Source of the DNA: Paractinoplanes abujensis
Lineage (GTDB): Bacteria; Actinomycetota; Actinomycetes; Mycobacteriales; Micromonosporaceae
Assembly: GCF_014204895.1 (NCBI RefSeq)
Contig: NZ_JACHMF010000001.1
Span: 5,704,001 to 5,768,000, forward strand
DNA length: 64,000 nucleotides
Reading direction: 5' to 3'
This document shows positions 24,895-32,723 of the stretch, piece by piece. Position 1 is the stretch's first letter; the number at the start of each line of letters is the position of its first letter. The notes under the pieces are model-generated. The model worked only from the letters and a program-made list of their open reading frames with translations. It ran no database searches and was not told where the DNA came from. The translations under genes and the position numbers were made by a program.

Positions 24895-25452
24895 ATGGAG
24901 TCGATGACCGGTCGGCTCCTGGTGGCGACACCGACCCTCAAAGATCCGAACTTCGACCGTACGGTCGTGTTGCTCGTCGCCCACGAGACGGGCGGCGCCC
25001 TCGGCGTGGTGCTGAACCGCGCGACCGAGGTCCCGGTGGCCGACGTGCTGGGTGGCTGGGGCGAACTGGCCGGCGATCCCGCCGTGCTCTTCGAGGGCGG
25101 TCCCGTGCAGCCCGAATCGGCCATCTGCCTGGCCCGCACGCGGCCCGAGGTGAAGAAGCGGGTGTCCGGCTTCCACCAGGTGTCGGGCGCGGTCGGCACG
25201 GTCGACCTGTCCGCCGACCCCGAACGCTTGCGCGAAAGCGTGGCCGGCATCCGGGTCTTCGCGGGCTACTCGGGCTGGTCGGCGGGCCAGCTGGAAGACG
25301 AAATCGCCTCCGGCTCGTGGTTCCTGCTCGACGCCCTCCCGGGCGACCCGTTCATGAGCCGCCCCGACGACCTGTGGGCCATGGTCCTGCGCCGCCAAGG
25401 CGACATCCTGGCCGCGGTGGCCCACTTCCCCCCGGACCCGGCCCTGAACTGA
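24895..25452 (+). CDS. YqgE/AlgH (UPF0301) family protein
   Basis: 185 residues from the ATG at 24895, chosen for GGAGG at 24883-24887; in-frame ATGs at 24826 and 24859 lack such a site. Family features are MTGRLLVATPTLKDPNFDRT, VVLLVAHETGGALGVVLNRA, LFEGGPVQPESAICLAR and RVFAGYSGWSAGQLEDEIAS, all conserved in UPF0301 proteins. The family's biochemical role is undefined; one member (AlgH) was linked to alginate regulation in Pseudomonas. The gene is divergent from mtnP and upstream of tRNA-Ala. Confidence 0.93.
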   Translation: MESMTGRLLVATPTLKDPNFDRTVVLLVAHETGGALGVVLNRATEVPVADVLGGWGELAGDPAVLFEGGPVQPESAICLARTRPEVKKRVSGFHQVSGAVGTVDLSADPERLRESVAGIRVFAGYSGWSAGQLEDEIASGSWFLLDALPGDPFMSRPDDLWAMVLRRQGDILAAVAHFPPDPALN

Positions 25453-25576
25453 AAGCCAACCGGTGGCCCTTCCGCTCGCGGGCGGCCCTCGCCGCTCCGA
25501 ACTGAGGGGGTCCCTTCGGGGCGCGTCCGGAGGTGTGTAGTATTTCCTCCGTGCCCGGGTGAACCGGGGACGGCAA

Positions 25577-25649
25577 GGGGCTGTGGCGCAGCTGGTAGCG
25601 CACCACACTGGCAGTGTGGGGGTCAGGGGTTCGAGTCCCCTCAGCTCCA
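25577..25649 (+). tRNA. tRNA-Ala (anticodon GGC)
   Basis: A 73-base cloverleaf. The acceptor arm is GGGGCTG/CAGCTCC, including the G3:U70 pair that identifies alanine tRNAs. The anticodon loop CTGGCAG gives GGC, and the T arm contains GGTTCGAGTCC. No CCA is encoded. It is followed by a hairpin terminator at 25709. Confidence 0.95.
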
Positions 25650-25703
25650 CGAGCGGCGGGGTCGTGTGTCCACGGAAGGCGTGGACCGCGGCCCCTCGTC
25701 ATG

Positions 25704-25771
25704 TCTGCTCAGGGGGCCGAGCTCCCTGAAAACCCACGTTACGGCCGGTCGCGCTGATTGCATGGTTGCGC
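25704..25771 (+). repeat. Copy A of a 68-bp dispersed element with hairpin, downstream of tRNA-Ala
   Basis: The first 35 bases (25704-25738) match the reverse complement of 41908-41942 at 33 of 35 positions. Similarity continues through CCGGTYGCGCTGRT and TGGTTGCGC to 25771. The core is a hairpin at 25709-25729 (TCAGGGGGC / GCTCCCTGA around CGA). In both copies the element sits downstream of a stable RNA gene in the same relative orientation. It may act as transcription terminator; the hairpin is followed by AAAA rather than T residues. Confidence 0.65.
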
Positions 25772-25866
25772 CTCACCAAACCCCACGTAATGGCCGGACG
25801 CGCTGATTGCAGCGTTGCGCCTCACCAAACCCCACGTGATGGCCGGACGCGCTGATTGCCGCGCTG
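25730..25866 (+). repeat. 49-bp tandem repeat array (three units, degenerate fourth)
   Basis: Units are aligned by the CCCACG near 25733, 25781 and 25831, with a period of exactly 49 bases. The unit reads roughly AACCCCACGTRATGGCCGG, then ACGCGCTGATTGC, a variable triplet and GTTGCGCCTCACC. A fourth, diverged unit follows near 25885-25925. The period is not a multiple of three, so no coding repeat is implied. CGCTGATTGCAGCG in unit 2 can form a small hairpin. The array continues element copy A. Confidence 0.7.
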
Positions 25867-26019
25867 CGCGGGCACTGACCGCACAAACCCGTGTTATGCC
25901 CGGACGTGCTGGGTGCGTGGCTGGGTGCGCACTCGCTCAAATCTTCGTGGGCGGTCGTTGCGTCTTTCCGCGAGTGCGCGGTCTCAGCATCCGCATGGTG
26001 CGGGCTCGGTTTCAACGCG

Positions 26020-26046
26020 CAGGGCTGACCCGTGGGGTCAGCCCTG
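26020..26046 (-). terminator. Terminator hairpin of the repeat-protein gene
   Basis: CAGGGCTGACCC (26020-26031) pairs perfectly with GGGTCAGCCCTG (26035-26046) around a GTG loop. It begins 17 bases after the stop of the minus-strand repeat-protein gene. There is no strong T-tract. Confidence 0.65.
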
Positions 26047-26062
26047 GGGTGCGATGGGTGCG

Positions 26063-26521
26063 TCAGCGTAGTAGGGCGCCTGCCACCGGCAGTGAACTCA
26101 GGTCCGGCAGGACGTGCGTGCCGTAGTCGTTCGTGGTGTTGTAGTTCGTGGTGTAGTTGGTCGTGTAGTTCCTGTCGTGGGTGGTCGTGAAGTTCGTGTC
26201 CTGGCTGGTGTGATGGTCGTTCGTCACGTTCCGGTTGGTGTCGTGACTCGTGCGCACGTCGTTCCGCACGACCCGGTTGGTGTCGCGACTCTTGTGCCGG
26301 TCGTTGAAGACGCTCAGGTTCTTGTCGCGGCTCGTGTGCCGGTTGTTCGTCACATTCTTGGTGACGTTGCGATCGGGTTTGTCGGGGCTGTTTTGCGCTC
26401 CCGCTGCCCTGCTGGGCTCCGTGGCATTCGACGCCGGTGACGCCTCGGCAGGTGCTGCGACAAAGCCGAGGGCGGCGATCATGGCGCCGGCCGGGACTGC
26501 CAGCCTTAGCGATTTCTTCAC
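26063..26521 (-). CDS. Secreted Asn/Thr/His/Asp-rich protein with 14-residue tandem repeats
   Basis: 152 residues. A Sec signal peptide (MKKSLRLAVPAGAMIAALGF, cut near AEA^SPAS) is followed by a linker and four repeats of about 14 residues. The pattern is N-V-T-N-x-x-H-T-S-x-D-T-N-x (for example NVTNDHHTSQDTNF). A TTN/YTTNY-rich stretch and a short hydrophobic tail (LPDLSSLPVAGALL) end the protein. It has no cysteines. The composition is very unlike neighbouring proteins and the codons are less GC-rich. No family was recognised. Repeats of this length with polar N/T ladders suggest a beta-solenoid or amyloid-like surface protein, but this is inference. It has its own terminator at 26020 and an AT-richer upstream region. 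Confidence 0.8.
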   Translation of the reverse strand: MKKSLRLAVPAGAMIAALGFVAAPAEASPASNATEPSRAAGAQNSPDKPDRNVTKNVTNNRHTSRDKNLSVFNDRHKSRDTNRVVRNDVRTSHDTNRNVTNDHHTSQDTNFTTTHDRNYTTNYTTNYNTTNDYGTHVLPDLSSLPVAGALLR

Positions 26522-27012
26522 AAAGAGTCCTTCATCTGAAACGTATTTGAATGCGCGCCGATGATGCGCATTTCCGGCGGTTTCTCACTATGCCGATCCC
26601 GGAGGGACGAGTCCGGGACGTGCGCGGCGACATTCTCCGTTTCCCGCGATCGAGCGAAAAGACAGGCACACCCGAATCCTTTTGCGGCGCGCCGGAGAGA
26701 TGAACGGGTCGCGCGTCTGCGACGAGCCGGCCCGGCCGCCATCGGCCGATCGGCTTAGCCTGCACCGGTGAATTCACGGGACGGGTCCGTCGAGACCTGA
26801 CGAGCGCGGAAAACTCCGTCACCCCGCCCTCCGAGCCTCGTTGGACGGCGGTGTCGTGGATCGCCCGCAGGCGAGGCCAACCCGCACCCCGGTCGGGCGG
26901 GCCGAACAAGTTCCATGTCGTCTTCCTCGACAGGTCACCGACATTGAAACGTTCCGCGCACTGAGCGGCTCAGCCAAAACTCAATGATCATGATTTAAAT
27001 CGTGAGGGCAAT
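26522..27012. other. Intergenic region (491 bp) between divergent genes
   Basis: No convincing gene; the open frames here have shadow-like composition. It holds an inverted repeat AATGCGC/GCGCATT at 26550-26556 and 26566-26572, 29-51 bases upstream of the repeat-protein start, possibly an operator. An AT-rich stretch (TGATCATGATTTAAAT) ends just before the GT4 gene at 27013 and may contain its promoter. Confidence 0.5.
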
Positions 27013-28263
27013 GTGAACAGCGAATCGACCGTGAGTGACACCGTCATTCGGGCAGGGACAGGCCGCGGACGACTCGGCGTTTACGTCGACACGGTGGTCG
27101 ACGGCAATCACGGGGACGAGATTCACACGGCACGGACCAACGCGGCCAGCCTGGCGTTCTTGACTTTCGTCTGCGAGGTCGGATCGAGTTTTTCCGGCCT
27201 GACGGTATTCGCCCGGCAATCGGGGGACGCCGGGGCCGATTTCCCGTTGCCCGGCAGTCCCGCCGTCGCCGGTCTGCCCTACTACCCGGTGCTGTCGCCC
27301 GGCGCCCTGGCGGGCAATGCCGTCGGGACCGCCCGCGCGATGTGGCGGCACCTCGACGACGTCGATCACGTCTGGGTTTTCGGGCCGCACCCCTTCGGAC
27401 TTCTGCTCGTCGGCCTGGCGGCGGCCCGGCGCCGGCGGGTGACGCTCGGCGTCCGGCAGGAGACTCTCGCCTATTTCGCGAGCCGGACCCGGCCGGGCGT
27501 CCGCCGTACCGCGGTTCTGCTCGCGGTGCGGCTGATGGACGCGGCCTGGCGGCTGCTGGCGCGGAGATTGCCGACAGCGGTCGTCGGCGCGAGCAACGAG
27601 GAGGCGTACGGGGGGCCCAGGGCCGGTCTGCACCCGATGAGCATCTCGCTGATCCGGCAGCGCGATCTGCGGCCGGTCGGCCCCCGGCGGGCGCTGACCG
27701 GGCCGGTCGAGCTGCTGACCGTCGGGCGGATCGCGCCGGAGAAGAATCCGATGCTGATGCTCGACGCGCTCGCGATGCTGCACTCACGGCGGCCGGGCCG
27801 GTTCCGGCTCACCTGGGTGGGTGACGGCGAACTGCGGTCGGCTGTCCGCGAGCGGGTAGCCGAACTTGGGCTGGAAGATGTCGTCTCTCTTCCGGGCTTC
27901 GTCCCGATCGGCGAGGAGCTGATGGGGTTCTACCGTCGCGCCGACCTGTTCGTTCTCTCGTCGATCACCGAGGGCCTGCCGCAGGTTCTCATCGAGGCGC
28001 AAGCGAACGCCGTCCCGATCGTGGCGACCGACGTCGGCGGGGTCGGCGTGGTGCTCGACCACGGCCGGGCCGGCGTCCTGGTGCCGTCCGGCGACACGGT
28101 GGCGCTGGCCGAGGCGATCGACGGGCTCGTTGCCGACGAGGAACGGCGGTTCGCAATGGTGCGGCGCGGGCGGGAACTGGCGGAGATGCGAACCCTGGAA
28201 GAGACCTCCGCCGCGGCGGCCACCTTCCTCGCGACCGGCATCCGGCAGGGGGTCGAGGCATGA
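27013..28263 (+). CDS. Glycosyltransferase family 4 protein
   Basis: 416 residues from a GTG preceded by GAGGG. It has the GT-B fold. The N-terminal half is weakly conserved with GRLGVYVDTVVDGNHGDEIH. The C-terminal half is typical: LLTVGRIAPEKNPMLMLDAL, WVGDGELRSAVRERVAELGL, SLPGFVPIGEELMGFYRRAD, and EGLPQVLIEAQANAVPIVAT, with the conserved glutamates of the GT4 nucleotide-sugar site. It transfers a sugar onto a growing repeat unit on the cytoplasmic face. Its stop overlaps the start of the GT2 gene at 28260, so the pair is coupled. Confidence 0.9.
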   Translation: MNSESTVSDTVIRAGTGRGRLGVYVDTVVDGNHGDEIHTARTNAASLAFLTFVCEVGSSFSGLTVFARQSGDAGADFPLPGSPAVAGLPYYPVLSPGALAGNAVGTARAMWRHLDDVDHVWVFGPHPFGLLLVGLAAARRRRVTLGVRQETLAYFASRTRPGVRRTAVLLAVRLMDAAWRLLARRLPTAVVGASNEEAYGGPRAGLHPMSISLIRQRDLRPVGPRRALTGPVELLTVGRIAPEKNPMLMLDALAMLHSRRPGRFRLTWVGDGELRSAVRERVAELGLEDVVSLPGFVPIGEELMGFYRRADLFVLSSITEGLPQVLIEAQANAVPIVATDVGGVGVVLDHGRAGVLVPSGDTVALAEAIDGLVADEERRFAMVRRGRELAEMRTLEETSAAAATFLATGIRQGVEA

Positions 28264-29165
28264 GCGCGGCCACCGCGCCTCGGGTGGCGGTCGTCATCCC
28301 GTGCTACAACGACGGCCGTTTCCTGCTCGAGACCCTCGAGTCGGTACGGGAACAGGAACCGTGCGAGACCGTGGTCGTGGACGACGGCTCGACCGACGAG
28401 CGAACGCTCGACGTCCTGGCCGGTCTGCGTGAAGCCGGGGTCCGCGTCGTCACCCAGCCGAACCAGGGACTGTCCGCCGCGCGGATGACCGGCGTACGGC
28501 ACACGAGCGCGAGATACGTACACCCGCTCGACGCCGACGACCGGCTCGCGCCGGGGGCCCTGGCGCGCCTCGCGAACGCCTTGGACGCGAACCCCGAGGC
28601 CAGCGCGGCCTGGGGCGATTACGCGTGCTTCGGCGCGTTCAGCTGCCGGGTGCCTGGCGCGCGAAGCCTGGACCCGTGGCGGATCACGTACATCAGCGAG
28701 ATCGTCGGCACCACCATGGTGCGGCGCAGCGCACTGGAGGCCGTGGGTGGCTGGGACATGGGCTCCGGGTTCGAGGACTGGGACCTCTGGATGAAGCTGG
28801 CCGAGGCCGGGGCCCAGGGCGTCTACGTCCCCGCGGTCAACCTGCACTACCGCCAGCACTCGGCACCCCGGATGTACCGCGAGAGTCTCGATCGCGCCAA
28901 GGTGTTGCGCGATCAGTTGCGCAGCCGGCGGCACCGGCTGTTCGCCGCGCGAAGGTCGAATTGGCGGCAGTCCCCCTCGTCGTGGGGTGTCAAGGCGATG
29001 TTTCCGGTCATCAGCACCATGCCCGGCCTGCCGGAGCGACGCCGGCAGCAGTGCTACGCCCTCATCCGCGACATCTTCGAGCCCGAGATGAGCTCGGACA
29101 TCTTCTGGGGTCCGCGGGCGCGACTTCGGCGGTGGCGCCGCCGGGCGGAGGGGCGGGCGGCATGA
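28260..29165 (+). CDS. Glycosyltransferase family 2 protein
   Basis: 301 residues, GT-A fold. Motifs include VVIPCYNDGRFLLETLESVR, TVVVDDGSTDERT (nucleotide site) and VHPLDADDRLAPGAL, whose DADD is the metal-binding motif. GWDMGSGFEDWDLWMKLAEA is the C-terminal acceptor-site signature with the catalytic ED. No transmembrane helix is present, so it is a peripheral enzyme. The ATG overlaps the GT4 stop (ATGA), and its own stop overlaps the acyltransferase ATG. Sugar and linkage are unknown. Confidence 0.92.
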   Translation: MSAATAPRVAVVIPCYNDGRFLLETLESVREQEPCETVVVDDGSTDERTLDVLAGLREAGVRVVTQPNQGLSAARMTGVRHTSARYVHPLDADDRLAPGALARLANALDANPEASAAWGDYACFGAFSCRVPGARSLDPWRITYISEIVGTTMVRRSALEAVGGWDMGSGFEDWDLWMKLAEAGAQGVYVPAVNLHYRQHSAPRMYRESLDRAKVLRDQLRSRRHRLFAARRSNWRQSPSSWGVKAMFPVISTMPGLPERRRQQCYALIRDIFEPEMSSDIFWGPRARLRRWRRRAEGRAA

Positions 29166-30313
29166 CGAGCGCAGATCGGCTCCGCCGGAACAACGAGGAG
29201 CAGCTTCGCGAGCTCAGCGGTCCCGAGCTGGGGCGACCTCCGATCAGCCGGTTGCCTGTGCTGGACGGGCTTCGGCTGATCGCCGCTCTGATGGTCGTCG
29301 TCTATCACTACACCTACCGAGCTCCCGGGCCGTGGGGTGCGCACACCGCGGCTGTGTTCTCGGACGTCGCTCCCGTCACCGCGTACGGCTGGCTCGGCGT
29401 ACAGCTGTTTTTCATCATCAGCGGCTTCGTGATCTGCATGAGCGCCTGGGGCCGCAGTCTCAGCGGGTTCGCGGTGTCCCGCGTGGTGCGGCTGTTCCCG
29501 GCGTACTGGTTCGGAGTGCTCGCGACGGCCACGATCGTCGCGGCGCTCAGTCCGGGCATCTCGTTCCCGCCGATCAGTCATCTGCTCGTCAACCTGACCA
29601 TGGTGCAGGCGGGGCTCGGCGTGCCCGACATCGACGGCGTCTACTGGACCCTCTGGATCGAGCTGCGCTTCTACGTGCTCATGGCGATCCTGGCCTGGCG
29701 GGGGTTGACCTATCGGCGCGTCGTCGCCTTCTGCCTGATCTGGACGGGCGCCTCGGCCGCGGCCGCCGCCACCGGAGACTTGCGGTTGATCTACATTGTG
29801 GACGCCGACCACTCCCCCTTCTTCGTGGCCGGCATGGCCCTCTATCTGATCTACCGGTTCAAGCCGACTCCCACGCTGATGGCCCTGCTTGCCGTCTCGT
29901 ACGGCCTGGGCCTGTGGCGGCTCGCGCCGACCTTGGCCGCCGTCGGCACGCTCGGACCGTACGGGCACTCCTGGCCGGAGGTGATCGCGGTGACCACGTG
30001 CCTCTTCGCGGCCATGACGATGGTGGCCCTGCGATGGTTGTCGTGGATCAAGGGAGCCTGGCTCACCGCGGCGGGCACCCTCACCTACCCGCTCTACCTC
30101 ATCCACCAGGAGATCGGGTACGCGATCATCGCGCGTCTGCACGACGACATCCCGCGCTGGCCGCTGACGGTGTCGCTGGTGCTGGTGATGCTGGGGGCGG
30201 CCTGGTTGGTGCATCGGTTCGTCGAGCGCCCGGTCGCCGCACTGCTCAAGCGTGGGCTGGCCGCCGGACTGGCCAGAACGCATCACCGGATCACTGTCAT
30301 CCGGCAGCGATGA
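29162..30313 (+). CDS. Acyltransferase 3 family membrane protein (EPS O-acylation)
   Basis: 383 residues from the ATG at 29162. About ten hydrophobic helices, starting with LPVLDGLRLIAALMVVVYHY, where the catalytic-type His lies in YHYTYR. GVQLFFIISGFVICMSA and SRVVRLFPAYWFGV follow, then WTLWIELRFYVLMAILAW; these are standard acyltransferase-3 (OafA-like) motifs. Such enzymes O-acetylate polysaccharide sugars across the membrane. It is last in a three-gene coupled operon with GT4 and GT2. The following gene is convergent. Confidence 0.92.
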   Translation: MTSADRLRRNNEEQLRELSGPELGRPPISRLPVLDGLRLIAALMVVVYHYTYRAPGPWGAHTAAVFSDVAPVTAYGWLGVQLFFIISGFVICMSAWGRSLSGFAVSRVVRLFPAYWFGVLATATIVAALSPGISFPPISHLLVNLTMVQAGLGVPDIDGVYWTLWIELRFYVLMAILAWRGLTYRRVVAFCLIWTGASAAAAATGDLRLIYIVDADHSPFFVAGMALYLIYRFKPTPTLMALLAVSYGLGLWRLAPTLAAVGTLGPYGHSWPEVIAVTTCLFAAMTMVALRWLSWIKGAWLTAAGTLTYPLYLIHQEIGYAIIARLHDDIPRWPLTVSLVLVMLGAAWLVHRFVERPVAALLKRGLAAGLARTHHRITVIRQR

Positions 30314-30343
30314 TGCGAAAACGCGCTCGCGGCTGAAGCGGTC

Positions 30344-31399
30344 TCAGCCGCGAGCCTCGCTCAACGCCGCGGAGCCGCGGGCGCCGGCCGTTCGCGTCAG
30401 GTGGGCCAGGGCGCCGAGGGGCGGGCCGAACCGGGCACAGCCGACGAGGAACCCGGCGCCCCACGCCAGGTGCATGACGGCGAGAACCGCAGGCAACAGG
30501 GCGCTGTCGACCCGACGCCCGCTGCGGCGCCACTCACGTCCCGCGGTCACGACCGCGGCCGCGGCCCAGACCGTGACACCGGCCCGCGGCAACCAGCCGA
30601 ACGGTCCGGGCAGGAATGCCAGCGGCGCGATGAGCGTGAACGCCGGGGCCAGGACGTGCGACCGCCGCATGCTCGCGGGATGGCGACGCGAGGTCTTGAC
30701 CCGGTACTGGCCGTAACGCCAATACTGCCGGGCCAGCGCGGGCAGACTGTCTCGTGGCATGTAGGTCGCGGCCATCTCCGGCAGGCACACGATGCGGCCA
30801 CCGGCCGCCCGTACGCGTGCCGCCAGTTCGCCGTCCTCATTGACCAGCCAGTCCTCGTCCCACCCGTTGAGGCGCTCCAGGGTCTCCCGGCGGAGGACAC
30901 CCGTGAACCCGGTGTCGACGTCCGCCTCCGGGCCGAGGCGCCGGAAGGTCGCACCGCCGATACCCATCGGGGTGCCGAGCGCCATGCTCACGCGCCGGGA
31001 CCAGCGGCCCTCCCCGGCCGCGATCGCCGGTCCGCTCGCCCACTCGACGTCTCCCGCGCCTAGGCGGCTCAACCCCGTGGCCAGATAACCCGGCGGGTAG
31101 AGGGTGTGCGCATCCATCCGGGCGATGTAGCTCCCGCGGGCCGCGCGCAGGCCGATGTTGAGCGCCATCGGAATTCGCCGGGCCGGGTTGTCCAGGATCC
31201 TGATCCGCGAATCGCGAGCCGCGAAGTTCGCCAGCAAGTCCCGAGTGCCGTCGGTGGACCCGCCGTCGATCATCAGGAGCTCGAATCCGCCGGGCACCTC
31301 CTGGTCGCACATCCGCGCCAAGGCCGTCTCGATGTACGAAGCCTCGTTGAAGACGGGCACCAGCACCGAGACCGCCGGGATGCCACCGATCTGCGACAT
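30344..31399 (-). CDS. Membrane-associated glycosyltransferase family 2 (ExoA-like)
   Basis: 351 residues. The GT-A domain has VSVLVPVFNEASYIETALAR, IDGGSTDGTRDLL and SYIARMDAHTLYPPGYL (the D-x-D-type MDAH). VDTGFTGVLRRETLERLNGW and WLVNEDGELAARVRAAGG follow. The last 100 residues contain three or four hydrophobic helices (LAPAFTLIAPLAFLPGPFG and later), as in succinoglycan-type GT2 enzymes. It ends 30 bases after the convergent acyltransferase gene and precedes the flippase by one base on its own strand. Confidence 0.9.
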   Translation of the reverse strand: MSQIGGIPAVSVLVPVFNEASYIETALARMCDQEVPGGFELLMIDGGSTDGTRDLLANFAARDSRIRILDNPARRIPMALNIGLRAARGSYIARMDAHTLYPPGYLATGLSRLGAGDVEWASGPAIAAGEGRWSRRVSMALGTPMGIGGATFRRLGPEADVDTGFTGVLRRETLERLNGWDEDWLVNEDGELAARVRAAGGRIVCLPEMAATYMPRDSLPALARQYWRYGQYRVKTSRRHPASMRRSHVLAPAFTLIAPLAFLPGPFGWLPRAGVTVWAAAAVVTAGREWRRSGRRVDSALLPAVLAVMHLAWGAGFLVGCARFGPPLGALAHLTRTAGARGSAALSEARG

Positions 31400-31400
31400 G

Positions 31401-32723
31401 TCAGCCTTTCCGTCTCTGCAGGAATCCCGCCAGCTGTGCGAGGTCGGACGAGCGCGGCAACAACGAACCGGGCTGCAGGCCCAGAGTTCGCTGGACCAGG
31501 ATCAGGGCGACGAGTCCGCAGATCAGGTAGGAGACCGCGGACGCCAGAGCCGCACCGGTTGCACCGAAGGGCGGGATCAGTGTCACGTACAGCCCGATCG
31601 CGACGGCGAAGCCGACACCGTGCGCGATCGACTCGAGGATCGGCCGCTGCTGAGCCACCAGCGCCGTACCGAAGATGTTCAGAGCCAGCATGCCGAAGGC
31701 GCCGACGGCCAGAATCCGCAGATCGAGCACGGAATCCGCGAACTCAGGACCGAAGATGGTCACACAGAGCAGTGGTGCGGCCAACACTGTCCCGCCGACG
31801 ATGATCAGCACGAGGACGGCGCAGACGCGAAAGATCCGAGCCGATTGACGCCCGGCGTCCTCGGCCGAGGCCCGCAGCAGGTCGGGCCGGAAGGTCACGC
31901 TCACCGCTCGGGAGAGGTGGGCGATCGCGTCGAACCACGCCACGGTGACGCTGTAGGTGCCCAGCTCGCGAGCACCGCCGAAGGCACCGAGGATCCAGTG
32001 GTCGAGGCGGTAGGTGCCGGACACCATGACGCCGCCGAGGTGGCTGCGGAGCCCGAAGCCGAGGATCTGCCGCAGGAGCGGCCGGGAGGGAAGGGCGAAG
32101 CCGGACGAACGGCAGACGTGGGCGACGAGCAGCGCGGCGGAGACGGCGAGACCGATCACCCAGTTCATCACGGCGACGCGGATCGTCAGGCCGCCCGCCG
32201 CCGCGAAGCCCGCGTTGAGGGCGAGGGTGGCCAGCGGCGCGCTGATCCAGCCGAGGCTGGCCATGGCCAGGTTGTACGAGGCCCGGGCCAAGTACAGGAA
32301 GTAGGTCTGCAGGATCGAGATCGGAATCGCGCTGACCGCGATGACGGCGTCGAGGTGGGAGAACTGGATCGCCGGGGCGGGCACGAATCGGAAGAAGAGC
32401 CAGGCCGCGGTCGCGCCCGCCGTGCCCAGCACACCGGCGAGCACCACACCGGCACCGGCGAGAGCCGGCCGCTCACCCGGCAGCGTCCCGCTGATATTGA
32501 TCATGGCTTCGTACGCGCTCAGGGAGGCCAAGAAGGCGACCAGGCCGGCGACGGTCGTGAGGAACGCGACTTCGCCGCGGCCGCTCGCGCCCAGCAGGCG
32601 CGCGGTCAGCACCACGTTGGCCAGGCCACCCGCGGAGGCGAGAACGTAGGACCCGTACGTCTGGATCGCCGCACGCACCATGGGCGGCCGGCGGTCCTGC
32701 GGCAGGGTTGCGGCTTCCGTCAT
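31401..32723 (-). CDS. Polysaccharide flippase (Wzx/MATE-like)
   Basis: 440 residues from the ATG at 32721-32723. It has about 12-14 hydrophobic helices with few charges, opening MVRAAIQTYGSYVLASAGGL and ARLLGASGRGEVAFLTTVAG, as in the polysaccharide transport/MVF family. It flips the undecaprenyl-linked repeat unit to the outer face. The start overlaps the stop of the ligase gene by four bases. The downstream GT2 gene begins one base after its stop. Confidence 0.9.
   Translation of the reverse strand: MTEAATLPQDRRPPMVRAAIQTYGSYVLASAGGLANVVLTARLLGASGRGEVAFLTTVAGLVAFLASLSAYEAMINISGTLPGERPALAGAGVVLAGVLGTAGATAAWLFFRFVPAPAIQFSHLDAVIAVSAIPISILQTYFLYLARASYNLAMASLGWISAPLATLALNAGFAAAGGLTIRVAVMNWVIGLAVSAALLVAHVCRSSGFALPSRPLLRQILGFGLRSHLGGVMVSGTYRLDHWILGAFGGARELGTYSVTVAWFDAIAHLSRAVSVTFRPDLLRASAEDAGRQSARIFRVCAVLVLIIVGGTVLAAPLLCVTIFGPEFADSVLDLRILAVGAFGMLALNIFGTALVAQQRPILESIAHGVGFAVAIGLYVTLIPPFGATGAALASAVSYLICGLVALILVQRTLGLQPGSLLPRSSDLAQLAGFLQRRKG

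Noticed and set aside
25704..25925. CRISPR array near tRNA-Ala
   Set aside because: Repeats are tandem without unique spacers and there are no cas genes.
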